Origin: Romanomermis culicivorax
Taxonomy: Eukaryota; Nematoda; Enoplea; Mermithida; Mermithidae
DNA length: 64,000 nt
Reading direction: 5' to 3'
NCBI GenBank assembly: GCA_963922205.1
Contig: CAWUHX010000520.1
Location: forward strand, 1 to 64,000
A program made the translations under genes and the position numbers. The notes under the pieces were generated by a model. It worked only from the letters and a program-made list of their open reading frames with translations, made no database searches and had not been told where the DNA came from. Position 1 is the stretch's first letter, and each line of letters starts with the position of its first letter. Shown piece after piece: positions 1-12,319 of this stretch.

Positions 1-25
1 AGCAGTGGTATCAACGCAGAGTACT
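1..25. other. Residual PCR/library adapter (SMART-type primer)
   Basis: The window starts with AGCAGTGGTATCAACGC followed by AGAGTACT. This equals the common SMART/template-switch PCR primer lacking its first A, and it is also the adapter used, as I recall, in amplified ultra-low-input long-read libraries. Genomic A-rich sequence starts right after it. It is a technical sequence rather than biology and marks a contig end. Confidence 0.9.
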
Positions 26-540
26 AATACGAATAGAGGAATAAATATAAAAATAAGAATAACAATTCAAAAATAGAGAAGAAAAATAAAAATTAAGAAA
101 TACAAATAAAAAATCAAAATAAAAATCTAAAAAAATAAGAATAACCATAGAAAATAGAGATAAAAAATGAAAATAAAAAATAAAATTATAAAAATTAAAA
201 TAAAATAATTGAAAAAAATTATAATGAAAAAATAAAGATAATAAACACAAAAGATTAAAATTACTATAAAATAACAAAGATAAAAAAATAAAACTAAAAG
301 TGAAAAATTAAAACAAATTATTACAATGGAATAAAAATAAAAATAGAAAAAAAAATTACCAAGAATTAAAATAAAAAAATGAAAAATAAGAATAACAATA
401 AAGAAGTAAAATTAGAAAATGAAAATAAAAAAAATTTAAGTAAAAAAATAAAAATGAAAAAATAAAAATTGAAAAAAATTGAAAAACTAAAAAATATTAA
501 AAAATCATTTAAAAATCCATAAAAAAAGTTAAATTTCTTT
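26..540. repeat. A-rich low-complexity DNA
   Basis: The plus strand is almost wholly A with AAATAAAAAT-like words. No gene, RNA or clear repeat period is visible. Open frames here exist only because poly-T on the minus strand encodes Phe/Leu/Tyr. Confidence 0.7.
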
Positions 541-573
541 GTCTTTTTCTAAGATTTAGCCTTCCAAAAAAGC

Positions 574-3163
574 ATGCCCAATTTGTTGAACGGCGAAAAT
601 TTTGGCCAGTCGTCAGCCGCCAACGACCTCAACGGCGACCCTTTGGCCGCCAGTTGCCACGTTCAAAACGCCGCCCAGCCGACGGTCACGGCCGCCGCCG
701 ACGCCGGTCGGTTCGGCGCCAGCGCTAGCGACAAAGGATCGGACGCCAATTTGAATCAACGATTTCCGATCACTAATTCCACTTCTGCGCATACGGTAGA
801 TTAGAAATTTTTTTAGAATTTTACAAAAAAAAAATTTGGAATTTTATGAACATAGAATTTTACACAAAAAAAATTTTTAGAATTTTACGAAGAAAATTTA
901 GAATTTTACAACAAAAAAAATATAATTTTATACTAAAAAATTAGAATTCTACAAAAAAAAGAATTTTGCGATAAAAATCAGAGTTTTACAGAAGAAAAAT
1001 TGAAATTTTAAGAAAAAACTGAAATTTTACAAAAAAGATTTGAATTTTACAAAAGAATTTGAAATTTTAAAAGAATTTCGGATTTTCGAGAGAAAAATAA
1101 TAATTTTACAAAAAAAATTCATTTTTACAGAAAATAACAGAATTACACAAGAATTTAGAGTTTTACAGAAGAAAAATTAAAATTCTACGAAAAAATTAAA
1201 TTTCTCAGAAAGGATCAGAATTTTACAAGAGACTTTGAAATTTCAATAAAATTTCGGATTTTTCGAGAGAAAAATTACAATTTTATAAAAAAAATTACAT
1301 TTAAAAAAATTGGAATTTTATAAGAAAAATGAGTGTTTTATAAAAAAAATCACAATTTAGAAAAATAAAAATTTGAAAATTACACAAAAAATAGACTTTG
1401 ACGAAAAATTTGGATTTTTCAAAAAATAAAATTTTAGAAAAGTCTAGAATTTCACGGAAAAATTAAAATTGAAAAAAATTCAAATTTTACAAAAAAAATT
1501 GAATTCTATAACAAAAAAAACTTCAAGAAGAATTTAGAATTTTACAACACAAAAATGAAATTTCAGAAGAATTGAGAATTTACAAAAAATTCAAATTCTA
1601 GAAAATGGTGTAGAATTTTACAAAAAAATTCACCATCTTCGAAGAAAAAATTAGGATTTTACGAAAAAAATAGAATTCTACAATAAAAAACTAAAATCAT
1701 AGAAGAATTTAGAATTTTACAAAAAAATAAAATTGAAAAAATTAGAATTTCACGAAGAAATTTAATATTTTACAGAAGAAAAATTAGAATTTTAAAGACG
1801 AAAATGAAATTATTTCAAAAGAATTTAGAATTCTACAAGAGATAAAATTAAATTCAAAAAACAGAATCTTACAAAAGAATTTAAAATTTTATAGTAGAAA
1901 ATTCTGAATTCTACAAAAAAAATTGGATTTCACCAAGAAAATCCCAATTTAATTAAAGAAAAATTGGAAATTATATAATTTTGTATTTTAATGGAAAAAT
2001 TTTTATGAATTTTTTGAAAGAAAACTTGGGACTTTACTAAAAAACAATTTTACAAAAAAATTAGAACCTCACAGGAGAAAAATCTTTTTTTAAGGAAACT
2101 TGAATTACAAAGAAAAATGCTTTCAAAAGAATTTAGAATTTAAAAAAAATTTAAATTTGAAGAAATTGAAATTTCACAGAAAAAAATTTAGATTTTTCAA
2201 TAAAATTTTAATTTCACACAAAAATTGGAATTTTACTAAAAAAGAATTTAGAAGTTTTACAGAAGAAAAATTAAGATTAGAATTTTAGAAAAGACTCTAA
2301 AATTTCAGAAGAATTTTGAATTATTCAAGAGAAAGAGTATAATTTTACGAAGGAAAAATTTGAATTTTAGAGAAAAAATAGACTTTCAGAAGAATTGAGA
2401 ATTTTACAAAAAAAATTAAATCTAAAAATATTCAAATTTCACAACAAAAAAAATTTAGAATTTTACAAAAAAATTGAAATTTTACATAATAAAGATTATA
2501 CTTAACCAACTAATTTTAGACTTTTACAAAAAATTTTAGAATTTCGCAGAAAAAATTATCTGATGTTAGCAAAAAAAAATTTTATAGTATTTTGTGATTT
2601 TCTGGCCAAAATCCGAATTTTTCAGGAAATTGGCTCCTAAAATCATGAAGAATTTGCAGTTTTGATGTCAGGGAGCTATAAAAATTGAAGGAATTTTTTT
2701 AAAATTCTGGAAATTTAATTTTAAAAATTTTCATACTTTTTAGAATTTAGTTAGAAATTTTGAGAATTTCATGGAAAATGTGAGAATTGACAAATTTTCA
2801 GATTTTTCAAAATTTCCATAAAAATTTTCAGAATTTGATTGGAATTTTTTAGAATTTTATGAAAATTTTCTGGCAATTATTTTAGAATTTTAATATAATT
2901 TTTTTGTAGGTTTCTTCCAGCATGGCCCGAGGAGGGGGGCCAGAACCCAAACGGCCCTGGTCCAGTAGGTTGCCAACTCCTCGGAGCCGACTGCCTGTGC
3001 CCGGCTCGACGTTAAAATTCACGACGAAATTTCAAAGGTAAAAATTCGAATTTTGCACCAAAAAATCCATTTTACGAATTTTTCCAGACCAACCACGCCT
3101 CTGTCCACGTTCAACAAAACCTGCATCGACATGGACAATAGTTGGAAAGAAGGTTGCATATGA
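574..3163 (+). CDS. Small three-exon gene, unknown basic disordered protein
   Basis: Three GC-richer islands splice in frame: exon 1 at 574-795 (ATG in a GC-rich context; donor ACG|GTAGAT), exon 2 at 2910-3037 (acceptor TTTTTTGTAG, donor AAAG|GTAAAA) and exon 3 at 3088-3163 (acceptor TTTTTCCAG, stop TGA). The lengths sum to 426 nt, exactly 141 codons plus stop. The first 74 residues are Ala/Ser/Asn-rich. The middle is Pro/Arg-rich (PTPRSRLPVPGS, residues about 94-105). The tail is Thr/Pro-rich. I see no signal peptide, membrane segment or known catalytic motif. The composition suggests an intrinsically disordered, basic protein. A start further upstream is possible because TTTTTCTAAG at 547-552 could be an acceptor. 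Exon 3 could alternatively splice onward at AAG|GTTGCA. I do not recognise the family. Confidence 0.5.
796..2909 (+). repeat. 2.1-kb intron of degenerate A-rich repeats
   Basis: This is the proposed intron 1. It consists of hundreds of loose variants of GAATTTTACAAAAAAATT, units of about 20-40 bases without a stable period. It ends in a good polypyrimidine/TAG acceptor. No gene is visible inside. Confidence 0.6.
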
Positions 3164-4551
3164 AATTTTCGAAGCTACAGTAAACTTTTCGCGCGCTTTT
3201 TTCTAGAGCTTGTTAATTGTGGCGAAAATTTGCATAATTTTACGTTTGAGTGTAAACTATACCTACTGTAGTCATTCTAGGCCCGTTTGTCAATTTTGCT
3301 ATTAAATTCAAGTTTACACAAAATATGTAAATTTCAAAGAATACAGTAAATTTTTTTGAATTCAGTCTTTAATTGTGAAGAAATTCTACAGATTAACAAG
3401 AAAAATTGTACAAATTTCCCCATTTTTGTTCTAAAATTTTTGAAATTTAAAGTTAAACAAATTCTAAGAAAAAATTTTCAAACATTTTTTTACAAATTAT
3501 CCAAAAATTTTACAAGTTTAAAAGAAAAATCATACAAATTTCCAATTTTTCTTCAAATTCCCCAATGTTTTTCAAGAAAATTTTACAAACTTACAAGAAA
3601 ACTTTTAAAATCTACAAATTATTTTTTTCAAGTTTTTTTATTTTTTCAAATTTTTCCTAATTTTAAAATTCTTAAATTTTTTTGTAGAATTTTCAATTTT
3701 GTTCCAGTTTTTTAATTTTTTTTTGTTTTCAATTTTCAAGTATTCAAATTTTTGTTAATTTTCAAAACATTTTGTCCCAATTTTTCGATCTCATTGTATC
3801 AATTTTGAAATTTTCAAAATGTTTCAAATTTTTATCAACTTTTCAACTATTTAAATTGCTCAGGTTTTCTGATTCTGAAAAATTTTCAATTTTTTCATAT
3901 AATTTTTATACTTTTTATATGTTTCAAATTTTCGTTGATTTTTCAATTTCTTAAATATTTTTCACTGAGTCAATTTCTTAAACTTTAGGAAAAAAATTGC
4001 AAATCTAAAAAAAATTTCAAATTTCTAAAAAAATTTACGAATTTTCAAAAAAATTTTCAACTTTGGGGAAAAATGGAAAAAAATTTAGAAAAATTTTCAA
4101 AATGTTTTCTACAAATTTTACAAAATTACAGGAAAGTTTATACAAATTTTCCACTTTTTTCACAAATTTAGAAAGTTTTTAATTTTCGAAAAAATTTTCA
4201 GAAATTTACAACAAAAATTTTCTAAATTAACAAATTTTGAAAAAATTTTACAACTTTCCAAAAAAATGAAAAATCTAGGGAAAAAATTCAACAAAAATTT
4301 TAAAGTATTTTTCGCAAATTTAGATAAAATTTTACAAACGTCTCATTTGTATTTTAAAAGTTTTTTAAAATTTGACAAATGTTGAAAAAAATTTACAATT
4401 TTCCCGAAATAAATTTACGAATCCACAAGAAAAAATTTTCAGATATTTTTTACAAATTTTCAACAAATTCTACAAATTTTCAAAAAGATTTGCACATTTT
4501 TTATATAAAAGCTACAGGGTTTACACACCAAAATTTGTAAAAATTTTTCAA
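3164..4551. repeat. AT-rich low-complexity DNA
   Basis: A short GC-normal patch with TACTGTAG-like words (3,164-3,300) is followed by alternating T-rich and A-rich runs of the type TTTTCAAATTTTTC. ATTAAA at about 3,300 could serve the gene at 574-3163 as a polyadenylation signal. No coding evidence is seen; the open frames are Phe/Lys/Asn artefacts. Confidence 0.6.
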
Positions 4552-6270
4552 AAATCTAGAAAGCTCTAGAGTTTCGCATGGAAATTAGTAAAAATTGTTA
4601 AAAATTTGTAAAATTTTTGTAAAAATTCAGAAATCTCGATGGTTTTATAGACAAAAAATTTCTGAAATGCTAGAAAAATTTTAAATTTTTTCTAAAAGTT
4701 TAGAAATCTTGAGGGTTTTACAAAAAAAATTTTGTAAAACTGTAGAAAAATTTGTAAATTCTAGGAAAATTTCAAAAAATTTTGGAAAATCTAAAAAGCT
4801 CTAGAGTTTTATGCATGATTTTTGTAAAAATTTCGAAAGTTTTAGAGAATTCTGTGAAATTTTTGTTAAAATTCAGAAATCTCAACGTTTTTATAGACAA
4901 AAAAATTTCTAGAATGCTAGAAAAATTTGTAAATTTTTTCTAAAAGTTTAGAAATCTTGGGGGTTTTACGCAAAAATTTTGTAAAACTGTAGAAAAATTT
5001 GTAAATTTTTGTGAAAATCTAAAAAGCTCAAGATTTTTGCACAAAAATTTTGGAAAATTCAGTCTCTTCAGTCCCACTTCACCGACCGTACATTTTTTGC
5101 TGTTTTTAAATTTTTTTCTTCAATTTTTCAATTGTTTTAATTTTCAATTTTCAAGGTTTTTTTTCAATTTCTCACAAGTTTTTTCATATTTCTCTAATTT
5201 TTTAACTTTTTTCTCGATTTTTCAATTTTTTCTGAATTTTTCATTTTTTTCGTTTTTTCAATCCTTTTAGTTTTTTTTCATTTTCCTGTTTTAGCAATCT
5301 CTCAAATTTTTTCCATTCTTCAAACTTTTTTCAATATCTTCGAGTTTTTTCAAATTGTTAGAATTTTAACTCATGTTTTCACTGATTTAATTGTTAATTT
5401 TTGCAACTTTTTTTCAATCTTTCAAAATTTTCTTTTAAAATTCTAAGAATCTTTCTCACTTTTTCAATTTTTCAATATTTTTCCTAATTAAAAATTATTT
5501 TTTTTAATTTTCATATATTTGAAAATTTTCAGAACTGAATTACAAAATTTTTTACAAAATGATTGAGAATTTTTAGAATTTTTCAGGTTTTCATTGGTAT
5601 TTTTTTTATATTTCACAATTTCATTGCAAATTTTTATTTATTTATTCAATTTAGGCCTTTACACACAAAAATCTTGTGAAATAAATTTGTAAAATTTGTG
5701 TAAAAATCTAAAAAGCTCGAGAGTTTTACGGAAAAATTTTGTAAAATTTTTAAAAAAATTCACAAATCTCGACGGTTTTATAGACAAAAAATTTTTAAAA
5801 TACTAGAAAAATTGGTAAATTTTTTCTAAAAGTTTAGAAATCTTGAGGGTTTTACAGAAAAATTTTGTGTAAAATTTTTTGTGAAAATTCACAAGGCTCG
5901 AAAGTTTTAGAAAATTTAGTAAAATTTTTTAAAAAATTCACAAATCTCGACGGTTTTATAGACAAAAAATTTCTAAAATACCAGAAAAATTGGTAAATTT
6001 TTTCTAAAAGTTTAGAAATTTTGAGGGTTTTAGAGAAAAATTTTGTGTAAAATTTTTGTGAAAAACAACACAAGGCTCGAAAGTTTTAGAAAATTTAGTA
6101 AAATTTTTAAAAAAATTCAGAAATCTCGACGGTTTTATAGAGAAAAAATTTTTAAAATACTAGAAAAATTGGTAAATTTTTTCTAAAAGTTTAGAAATTT
6201 TGAGGGTTTTACAGAAAAATTTTGTGTAAAATTATTGTGAAAATCCAAAAAAAAGTTTTAGACAAAAATT
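4552..6270. repeat. Tandem AT-rich repeat, period about 185-235 bp, split by T-rich spacer
   Basis: Units contain GAAAGCTCTAGAGTTTT, then CAGAAATCTCGATGGTTTTATAGACAAAAAATTTC, then TCTAAAAGTTTAGAAATCTTGAGGGTTTTA as separate landmarks. Copies start near 4,555, 4,795 and 5,018, then after a T-rich spacer (5,090-5,640) near 5,706, 5,896 and 6,076. The words CCCACTTCACCGACC sit at about 5,073 and again at about 6,371, so the array is bounded by similar flanks. Confidence 0.7.
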
Positions 6271-6499
6271 TCGGAAATCTTCCGAATATGAACAGAAAAC
6301 GTTGAATTTATTAGCCAGAAAAAATGTAAAAACGCGACTTGATCAAAATCAGTCTTTTCTTCAAATTGCCGTCCCACTTCACCGACCACTGTAATTTTTT
6401 TCGTGTTCGTTCTTCAGGCATTTCCAATAGGGTATACATTTCTTGTTTTCATCTCGGGCGTAAGCGCGTTTGCAATGACATAGTTCATGGTCGCATTTG

Positions 6500-7225
6500 A
6501 AGATTATTTACTCAAGCTCCGCCCATGGGAGTGGCTAATCAAACTCCGCCCTCACAACACATTTTCGTTGGTGAGAAGTTTAATGAAACTCCGCCCATGG
6601 GAGTGGTTATGAAACTCCGCCCTCCGAGGATGGTCACAACACATTTTCGTTGGTGAGAAATTTAATGAAACTCCGCCCGTGGGAGTGGCTAATCAAACTC
6701 CGCCCTCCGAGGATGGTCACAACACATTTTCGTTGGTGAGAAGTTTAATGAAACTGCGCCCAGGGGAGTGGCTAAAAAATTCTATTGCTGCGAAAAAGCT
6801 CCACCCTGGAGGGATGGTCAAAATTATGCTTTGTCAGAAATTTAGTAAAACTCCGCCCATAGGAGTGGCTTATCAAACTCCGCTCTCTCCGAGAATGGTC
6901 ACAACACATTTTCATTGGTGAGAAGTTTAATGAAACTCCGCCCATGGGAGTGGCTTATCAAACTCCGCCCTCTCCGAGAATGGTCACAACACATTTTCAT
7001 TGGTGAGAAGTTTAATGAAACTCCGCCCATGGGAGTGGCTATCAAACTCTGCCCTCCGATGATGGTCACAACACATTTTCGTTGGTGAGAAGTTCAATGA
7101 AACTCCGCCCATGGGAGTGGCTAAAAAATTCTATTGCTGCGAAAAAGCTCCACCCTGGAGTGATGGTCAAAATTATGCTTTGTCAGAAATTCAGTGAAAC
7201 TCCGCCCATAGGAGTGGCTAAAAAG
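6500..7225. repeat. CTCCGCCC/GGAGTGG repeat cluster
   Basis: Repeated alternation of AAACTCCGCCCATGGGAGTGG and CTCCGCCCTCCGAGGATGG with the spacer ACACATTTTCGTTGGTGAG. There are at least seven units of roughly 60-110 bp and a longer variant with CTATTGCTGCGAAAAAGCTCC. It is GC-rich in an AT-rich background. No open frame has a credible start or similarity. It looks like a minisatellite. Confidence 0.8.
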
Positions 7226-7229
7226 TTTT

Positions 7230-8400
7230 TATTGGTAATCTAATTATAGTTATTTTCGTGCAAAATTTTCTGAAACTATTTAAACATTCTTTAAAGTATC
7301 GACGAAATTTTTTGAAAATTCCCTCGAAATTTTTTTTTTATAATTTTGACATTCTAGTCGCAATTTTTCCTCAATTAAATTGGAATTTTTTGCAATTTTG
7401 TGCAAAATTTTCCGCATCTTTCTGCAAATGTTGAAATTTTTTTTTCAAAATTATTCATGAAATTTTCCAAAATTTTGTCGAAAATTTTTCCGCATTTTTT
7501 TAAAATTTCATGAATATTTTTCGACAATTCCAAAAAATTACGAAAATTTTGACAAATCTATTGGAAAATTGTCCGAATTTAGTTGGAAAATTTTTAGAAT
7601 TTCGTCCAAAATTTTGTGGATCTTTTTGAGATTTTGCAAAATTTTGTTCAAAAATTTTTTTCGCAATTTTTAAAATTTGACGCAAGTTTCGAGAATCTAG
7701 TCGAAATTTTTTCCCTGAATTCCGTCAGAAATTTTCGCAATTTGGTCGCAAATTTTTCAATTATATTAAAAAATATTTAGAATTTTTAAAAATTCGTGAA
7801 ATTTTTTAATTGAAATTATTTCGCAATTTTCAATATTTTTTTTAAATTTCATGAAAATTTTGAGAAATCTACTCGAAATTTTCCGTAATTTAAATCGGGA
7901 ATTTTCGGAATTTTCTCGACAATTTTCCTAATCTATTTTAAAATTCCATTAAATTTTTCGAAATTTCATTAGGCATTTTTTTAACAATTTCAAACTTTTT
8001 CTAAATTTCATGGTAATTTTGAGATTGAAAATTTTCCGAATTTTGTGCAAAATTTCCTAAATCTTTTTGGAAATATTTTAAGATTTTCAAAATTTTGTCA
8101 AAAAATGTTGAGTTTTATGAGAAATTTTCTAAAAATTTTTTTAAAAATTTAGAAATTTCATCGTAATTTTCATAATTTTAAAATTTATGAAACATAATTG
8201 AAATTTTGAAAAATTCCAAATTTTCCATTGAAATTAAAAAAAAACTTTGTTTCGTATTACAACGCCAAAATTTGCGTGATAGAATTTTTGTAGAGGCACG
8301 TAAAATATAGATAATTTTTGACAGAAAAAATTTTTACAGTGGAAATGACAACATTTTAATTAAATATCTAGAATTGTAGAATTTTTAGATTTAAATTCAA
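7230..8400. repeat. AT-rich low-complexity DNA
   Basis: T-rich runs with TTCGCAATTTT and AAATTTTGT-type words, resembling long nematode introns. No splice-bounded coding island is visible on either strand. Confidence 0.55.
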
Positions 8401-8404
8401 AATT

Positions 8405-9070
8405 GCCAGAAACTCCACCCTCGGGGGATGATCAAAAGAGCTATGGTCTGTGAAAAATTTACCGAAACTCCGCCCATGGGAGTGGCTAAAAAACTGGTCG
8501 ACTGCAGAAGATAACTCCGCCCATTTTCGAAACTCCACCCCCAAGGGGATGGTCGAAGTTGCTTGTCAGATTACAGTCTGTGAGAAATCTATGGAAACTG
8601 CACCCACAGGAGTGGCTAAAAAACTTGTCGACTGCAGAAGATAACTCCGCCCACTTTCGAAACTCCACCCCTAGGGGGATGGTCTAAACTACATGTCCTG
8701 CGAAATTTACCAAAACTTCGCTCGTAGGAGTGGCTAAAAAACTGGTCGATTGCAGAAGATAACACCGCCCACTTTCGAAACTCCACCCCTAGGGGGATGG
8801 TCGGAACTGCTAGTCAGATTAGAGTCTGAGAAAAATTTACCGAAACTCCGCCCACAAGAGTGGCTCAAAGCTCGGCCCACCTTCAAAACTCCGCCCAGCT
8901 CATCCCTACCAGTGTTGGTGCGTGGTAACGATGCTTTTTCCATGTAGTTGTTGCCTGCTGGCTGACTCCGCCCCGTACGACCATCCTTCGGGTAACTATT
9001 TGAGTCATAGTTTGACCATCGTTGACCATTGGTCTGAGCATTTAGCATGGCGACTATGGCGCATACCTGC
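8405..9070. repeat. Second CTCCGCCC repeat cluster, period about 150 bp
   Basis: Units of about 145-155 bp combine CTCCGCCCATGGGAGTGGC, ACTGCAGAAGATAACTCCG, TTCGAAACTCCACCCC and GGGATGGTC. Three to four copies are visible (near 8,460, 8,580, 8,715 and 8,840). The end carries a distinct module (CATGTAGTTGTTGCCTGCTG) that recurs at 11,695-11,720. Related to the cluster at 6,500-7,225. Minus-strand open frames through it are repeat artefacts. Confidence 0.8.
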
Positions 9071-10199
9071 ACGTACACAAATTAATTAAATAAAATTTTT
9101 AATTAATGAATCAATTAAAATTTTATTTAATTAAAAAATTTTTTTTTAAACTTGTAAAATTTTAAATTTGAATTGTAAGTAGCTGAATTTTTTTCAGGAA
9201 AATTTTTCCAACTTTATGAAATTTTTTCGAAATTATTTCTAAAAAAATTAATCGTAAATTTTTATCATAAATTTCCTGAAAATATTTTTTGAACATTTTT
9301 CTATAAATTTGTTCGTAAATTTTCCAAAAATTGTACAACTTTCCGAAAAAAATTAAAAATTCACAAAAAAAATTTTTTCCCAAGAATTTTTTATAAACTT
9401 TCAAAAATTTTTTGGAAATTTTCAAAAAATTTCAGCGATTTGCAGAAAAATCAAAAAATTTAAAATTCTTACCGTGAACAACAAAAGTTTCATATTCGAT
9501 GGGCGAAAAAATGCTCTCAAAAGTTGGAAACTTTCCGAAAAAATTTAAAAATTCACAAAAAAAAAATTTTTCCAAGAATTTTTCAACATTTTTTATAAAT
9601 TTTCGAAAAATTTTTGGAAATTTCCAAAAAATTTCCAAAAAATGCTCTCAAAAGTTGGAAAATGAATGGAAAATAATGTCAGGATGGATTTTATATGAAA
9701 ATCATCCGATTTTGCGTCATTATTCTATTTTTAAATTTAGATATTGAAAAATTATTCGAACGATGAAAAATTTGAGCAATTTCTTTAATCTAGTTTTGAT
9801 TGAAAGATAAAAATAACAAATTTTTTGGTGACGTCGATTTAAAAAAGTTTACTGTAGAAAATTTTTGAAAAAAAATTTTAAATTTTGAAATTTTACACAA
9901 AAGTTTGTAAATGCTTTAAAATGTTCATAAAATTGTAAAAAACTTGGGGAAAAAATTTCGAAAATTTTGATGAAATTTTCAAAATTAAAATTCTATCCGA
10001 TATTTTGTATTTTGGGGGAAAAAATGGAAGTTTTTTCACAAAAAAAAAAATTCAAAATTTTACAAAGAAAATTCGAAATTTTACAGAAAAAATTCACAAT
10101 TATTTGAAAGTAAAATTAAAATTCTTTTTACACAAAAAAATTTTACAAAAACAATTGAAATTTTACAAAAAAAAATGAATTCTACAGAAAAAATGAGAT
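9071..10199. repeat. AT-rich DNA with a local direct duplication
   Basis: A segment of about 100 bp with TTTCCGAAAAAAATTAAAAA and CAAGAATTTTTTATAAA occurs at 9,330-9,440 and again at 9,528-9,625. The remainder is low-complexity A/T. No coding evidence. Confidence 0.55.
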
Positions 10200-10900
10200 T
10201 TTTATACAAAATCAGAAATTTAAAGAGAGGATTAAAAGCTCTGATACATAATTTAGTATTTTAGACTCAAAAAATTTAGAATTTTACTCAGAAAGCAGAA
10301 TTTTAAGGAAGAAAAATTAAAATTTTCCTTAAAAATGGAAACTTTCAAAAAAATTGAAATTTTACAAAAAAATAGAAATTTTACAAAAATTCGAATTCCA
10401 CAAAAAATGAATTCTACAGAAAAAATGAGATTTTCATACAAAATCAGAAATCTAAAGAGAGAATTGAAAGCTCTGATACATAATTTTGTATTTTAGACTC
10501 AAAAAATTTAGAATTTTACTCAGAAAGCAGAATTTTAAGGAAGAAAAATTAAAATTTTCCTAAAGAATGGAAACTTTACAAAAAAAATTTACAACAATTG
10601 AAATTTTACAAAAAAAATTGAATTCTACAAAAAAATTCGAATTTTACAGAAAAAATGAGATTTTCATACAAAATCAGAAATTTGAGGAGAGGATTAAAAG
10701 CTCTGATACATAATTTTGTATTTTAGACAGAAAAAATTTAGAATTTTACTCAGAAAGCAGAATTTTGAGGAAGAAAAATTGAAATTTTCTAAAAAATTTA
10801 AATTTTCCATAAAAATGAAAATTTTACAAAAAAATGGAAATTTTCCATAAAAATGAAAATTTTACAAAAAATGGAAATTTTACAAAATAAAAATTTCAAT
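10200..10900. repeat. Tandem repeat, three copies of about 230 bp
   Basis: The word AAATCAGAAATTTAAAGAGA recurs at about 10,208, 10,440 and 10,670 (periods 231 and 230). Each time it is followed by AAAGCTCTGATACATAATTT and TTACTCAGAAAGCAGAATTTT. Third copy is the most diverged. Confidence 0.8.
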
Positions 10901-11595
10901 TGCAAAAGAAGCTTGCATTTTTCAAAAGAAAAAGTACAATTTAAAAATAATTTTCACAAAAAAATTCAACTTGAAAAAATTGAATATTACAAAAAAATTA
11001 CTTTTACAGAAGAAAAATTTGAATTTCAATAGAATTGTGAATTTTTCAAATGAAAAATTATAATTTTTGGAAGAAAAAATTAGAATTTCAAGGAAAATAT
11101 AGGCTTCGAAAAGAATTTAAAGTTTTACACAAAAAATTTAATTAAAAAAAAATTGAAATTTTACGGAGAAAAAATTTCGATTCTTACGAAAAAAATGAAT
11201 TTAGCACAAAATTCAAATTTCACACAAAAAATTTGAATTTTACGAAAAAATTAAATTTTTAATAAAAAGAAAAAAGAAAATTAAAGTTTTACATAACAAA
11301 TAAGAATTTTACACTACGAAATGGATGCCTACAGAAGTAAAAAAATAGAATTTCACACAAAAGTTTGAATTTTGCAAAAAAATTTGAATTTCACAAAAAA
11401 TTTAAATGTTACAGAAAAAGATTAAAATTTACCAAACAAGCAAGAAAAATTTAGGGAAAATTAAAATTTTTTTGTATAATTTTGCTAAAATCAGAATTTT
11501 TCGAAAAATTCATTTCAAGATTTACGAAAAATTTGAATTTAAATTTAAAAAAATAAACGTTAAAATAAAAAATTACATTAAGAATGGAACTCACA
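10901..11595. repeat. AT-rich low-complexity DNA
   Basis: Variants of GAATTTTACAAAAAAATT, as in the intron at 796-2,909. No gene is seen. Confidence 0.55.
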
Positions 11596-11800
11596 GCTCA
11601 AAAACTGGCCGACTGCAGAAGATAACTCCGCCCACATTCGAAACTCCATCCACCTCATTCCCACATGGAGAGGGGGCGGGGACCCGATGCTTTTTTTTCA
11701 CATAGTTGTTGCCTGCTGGCCGACTCCGCCCTCCTTGACTATACTCCACATAATCATTTCTGCAATTGGTTGACCATCTTTTAGCATTGGTAAGTCACTA
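11596..11800. repeat. Dispersed CTCCGCCC repeat copy
   Basis: Starts AAAACTGGCCGACTGCAGAA and contains AACTCCGCCCACATTCGAAA, GAGGGGGCGGGGACC and ATAGTTGTTGCCTGCTGGCC. It is a single diverged copy of the module at 8,740-9,020. Confidence 0.75.
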
Positions 11801-11964
11801 ACTACCAAATATTCAAATTTTCAAATTTTCGATTTTAAAATTTTCAATTTTCAAATTTTCAATTTTCAAACTGCTACATCGTGCCATGCTTTACTAAAAA
11901 AATTTCGAATTATCGAATCAAAAAAATTAGAAAATTCTCCAAAAAACTAAGAAAAAACACAAAT

Positions 11965-12129
11965 ATGAATACGAAGATTGCTATTCTTCCTCCCCAAATC
12001 CCATTCCAACACGTTGAAAATTTGCTTGCTTATGACGATGCCGCCCGAAGTAGTATCATTATTGGTGAAAATTTGAAATTTAAAATCTTGAAAAAACACA
12101 AACACAATAATGTTGGGAAAAAATATTGA
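11965..12129 (+). CDS. Possible small coding exon, unknown
   Basis: An ATG-started frame of 54 codons has a less biased stretch (NTKIAILPPQIPF, then LLAYDDAARSSIII). It stands out from the Phe/Lys-only frames around it, and base composition is normal here. The end (KKHKHNNVGKKY) returns to A-rich sequence. No family is recognised and no clear promoter or splice partner is visible. It could be a relic or chance. Low confidence. Confidence 0.2.
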   Translation: MNTKIAILPPQIPFQHVENLLAYDDAARSSIIIGENLKFKILKKHKHNNVGKKY

Positions 12130-12319
12130 TACCCGGTAACCCCAATTATCATTGTAGGGTGAGGGGAAAATCGACAATGTTCTCGCATTACGTTTGTGCG
12201 TAAAAATATTTTTCCCTTTTTTAGCAAAACTCTTCTCGATAAAAGCTTCAAATCCTAGAAAAAAAGTAATCTTTTTTCAAATGAAATGTCGAAAAAAAGT
12301 CATTTTTGCAGTTTAAAAT

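Noticed and set aside
3356-3715. 119-codon Phe/Lys-rich ORF
   Set aside because: Low-complexity AT DNA encoding only Phe, Lys, Asn, Ile and Leu; same for many frames at 5,037, 21,657, 40,145, 46,101 and 46,888.
6500-7225. CRISPR-like regular repeats
   Set aside because: Repeat and spacer both recur and vary in length, the host is a eukaryote, and there are no cas genes; it is a minisatellite.
8734-9078. Minus-strand ORF with a normal-looking N-terminal 60 residues
   Set aside because: It lies in a dispersed repeat; the related copy at 11,596-11,800 does not keep the frame.
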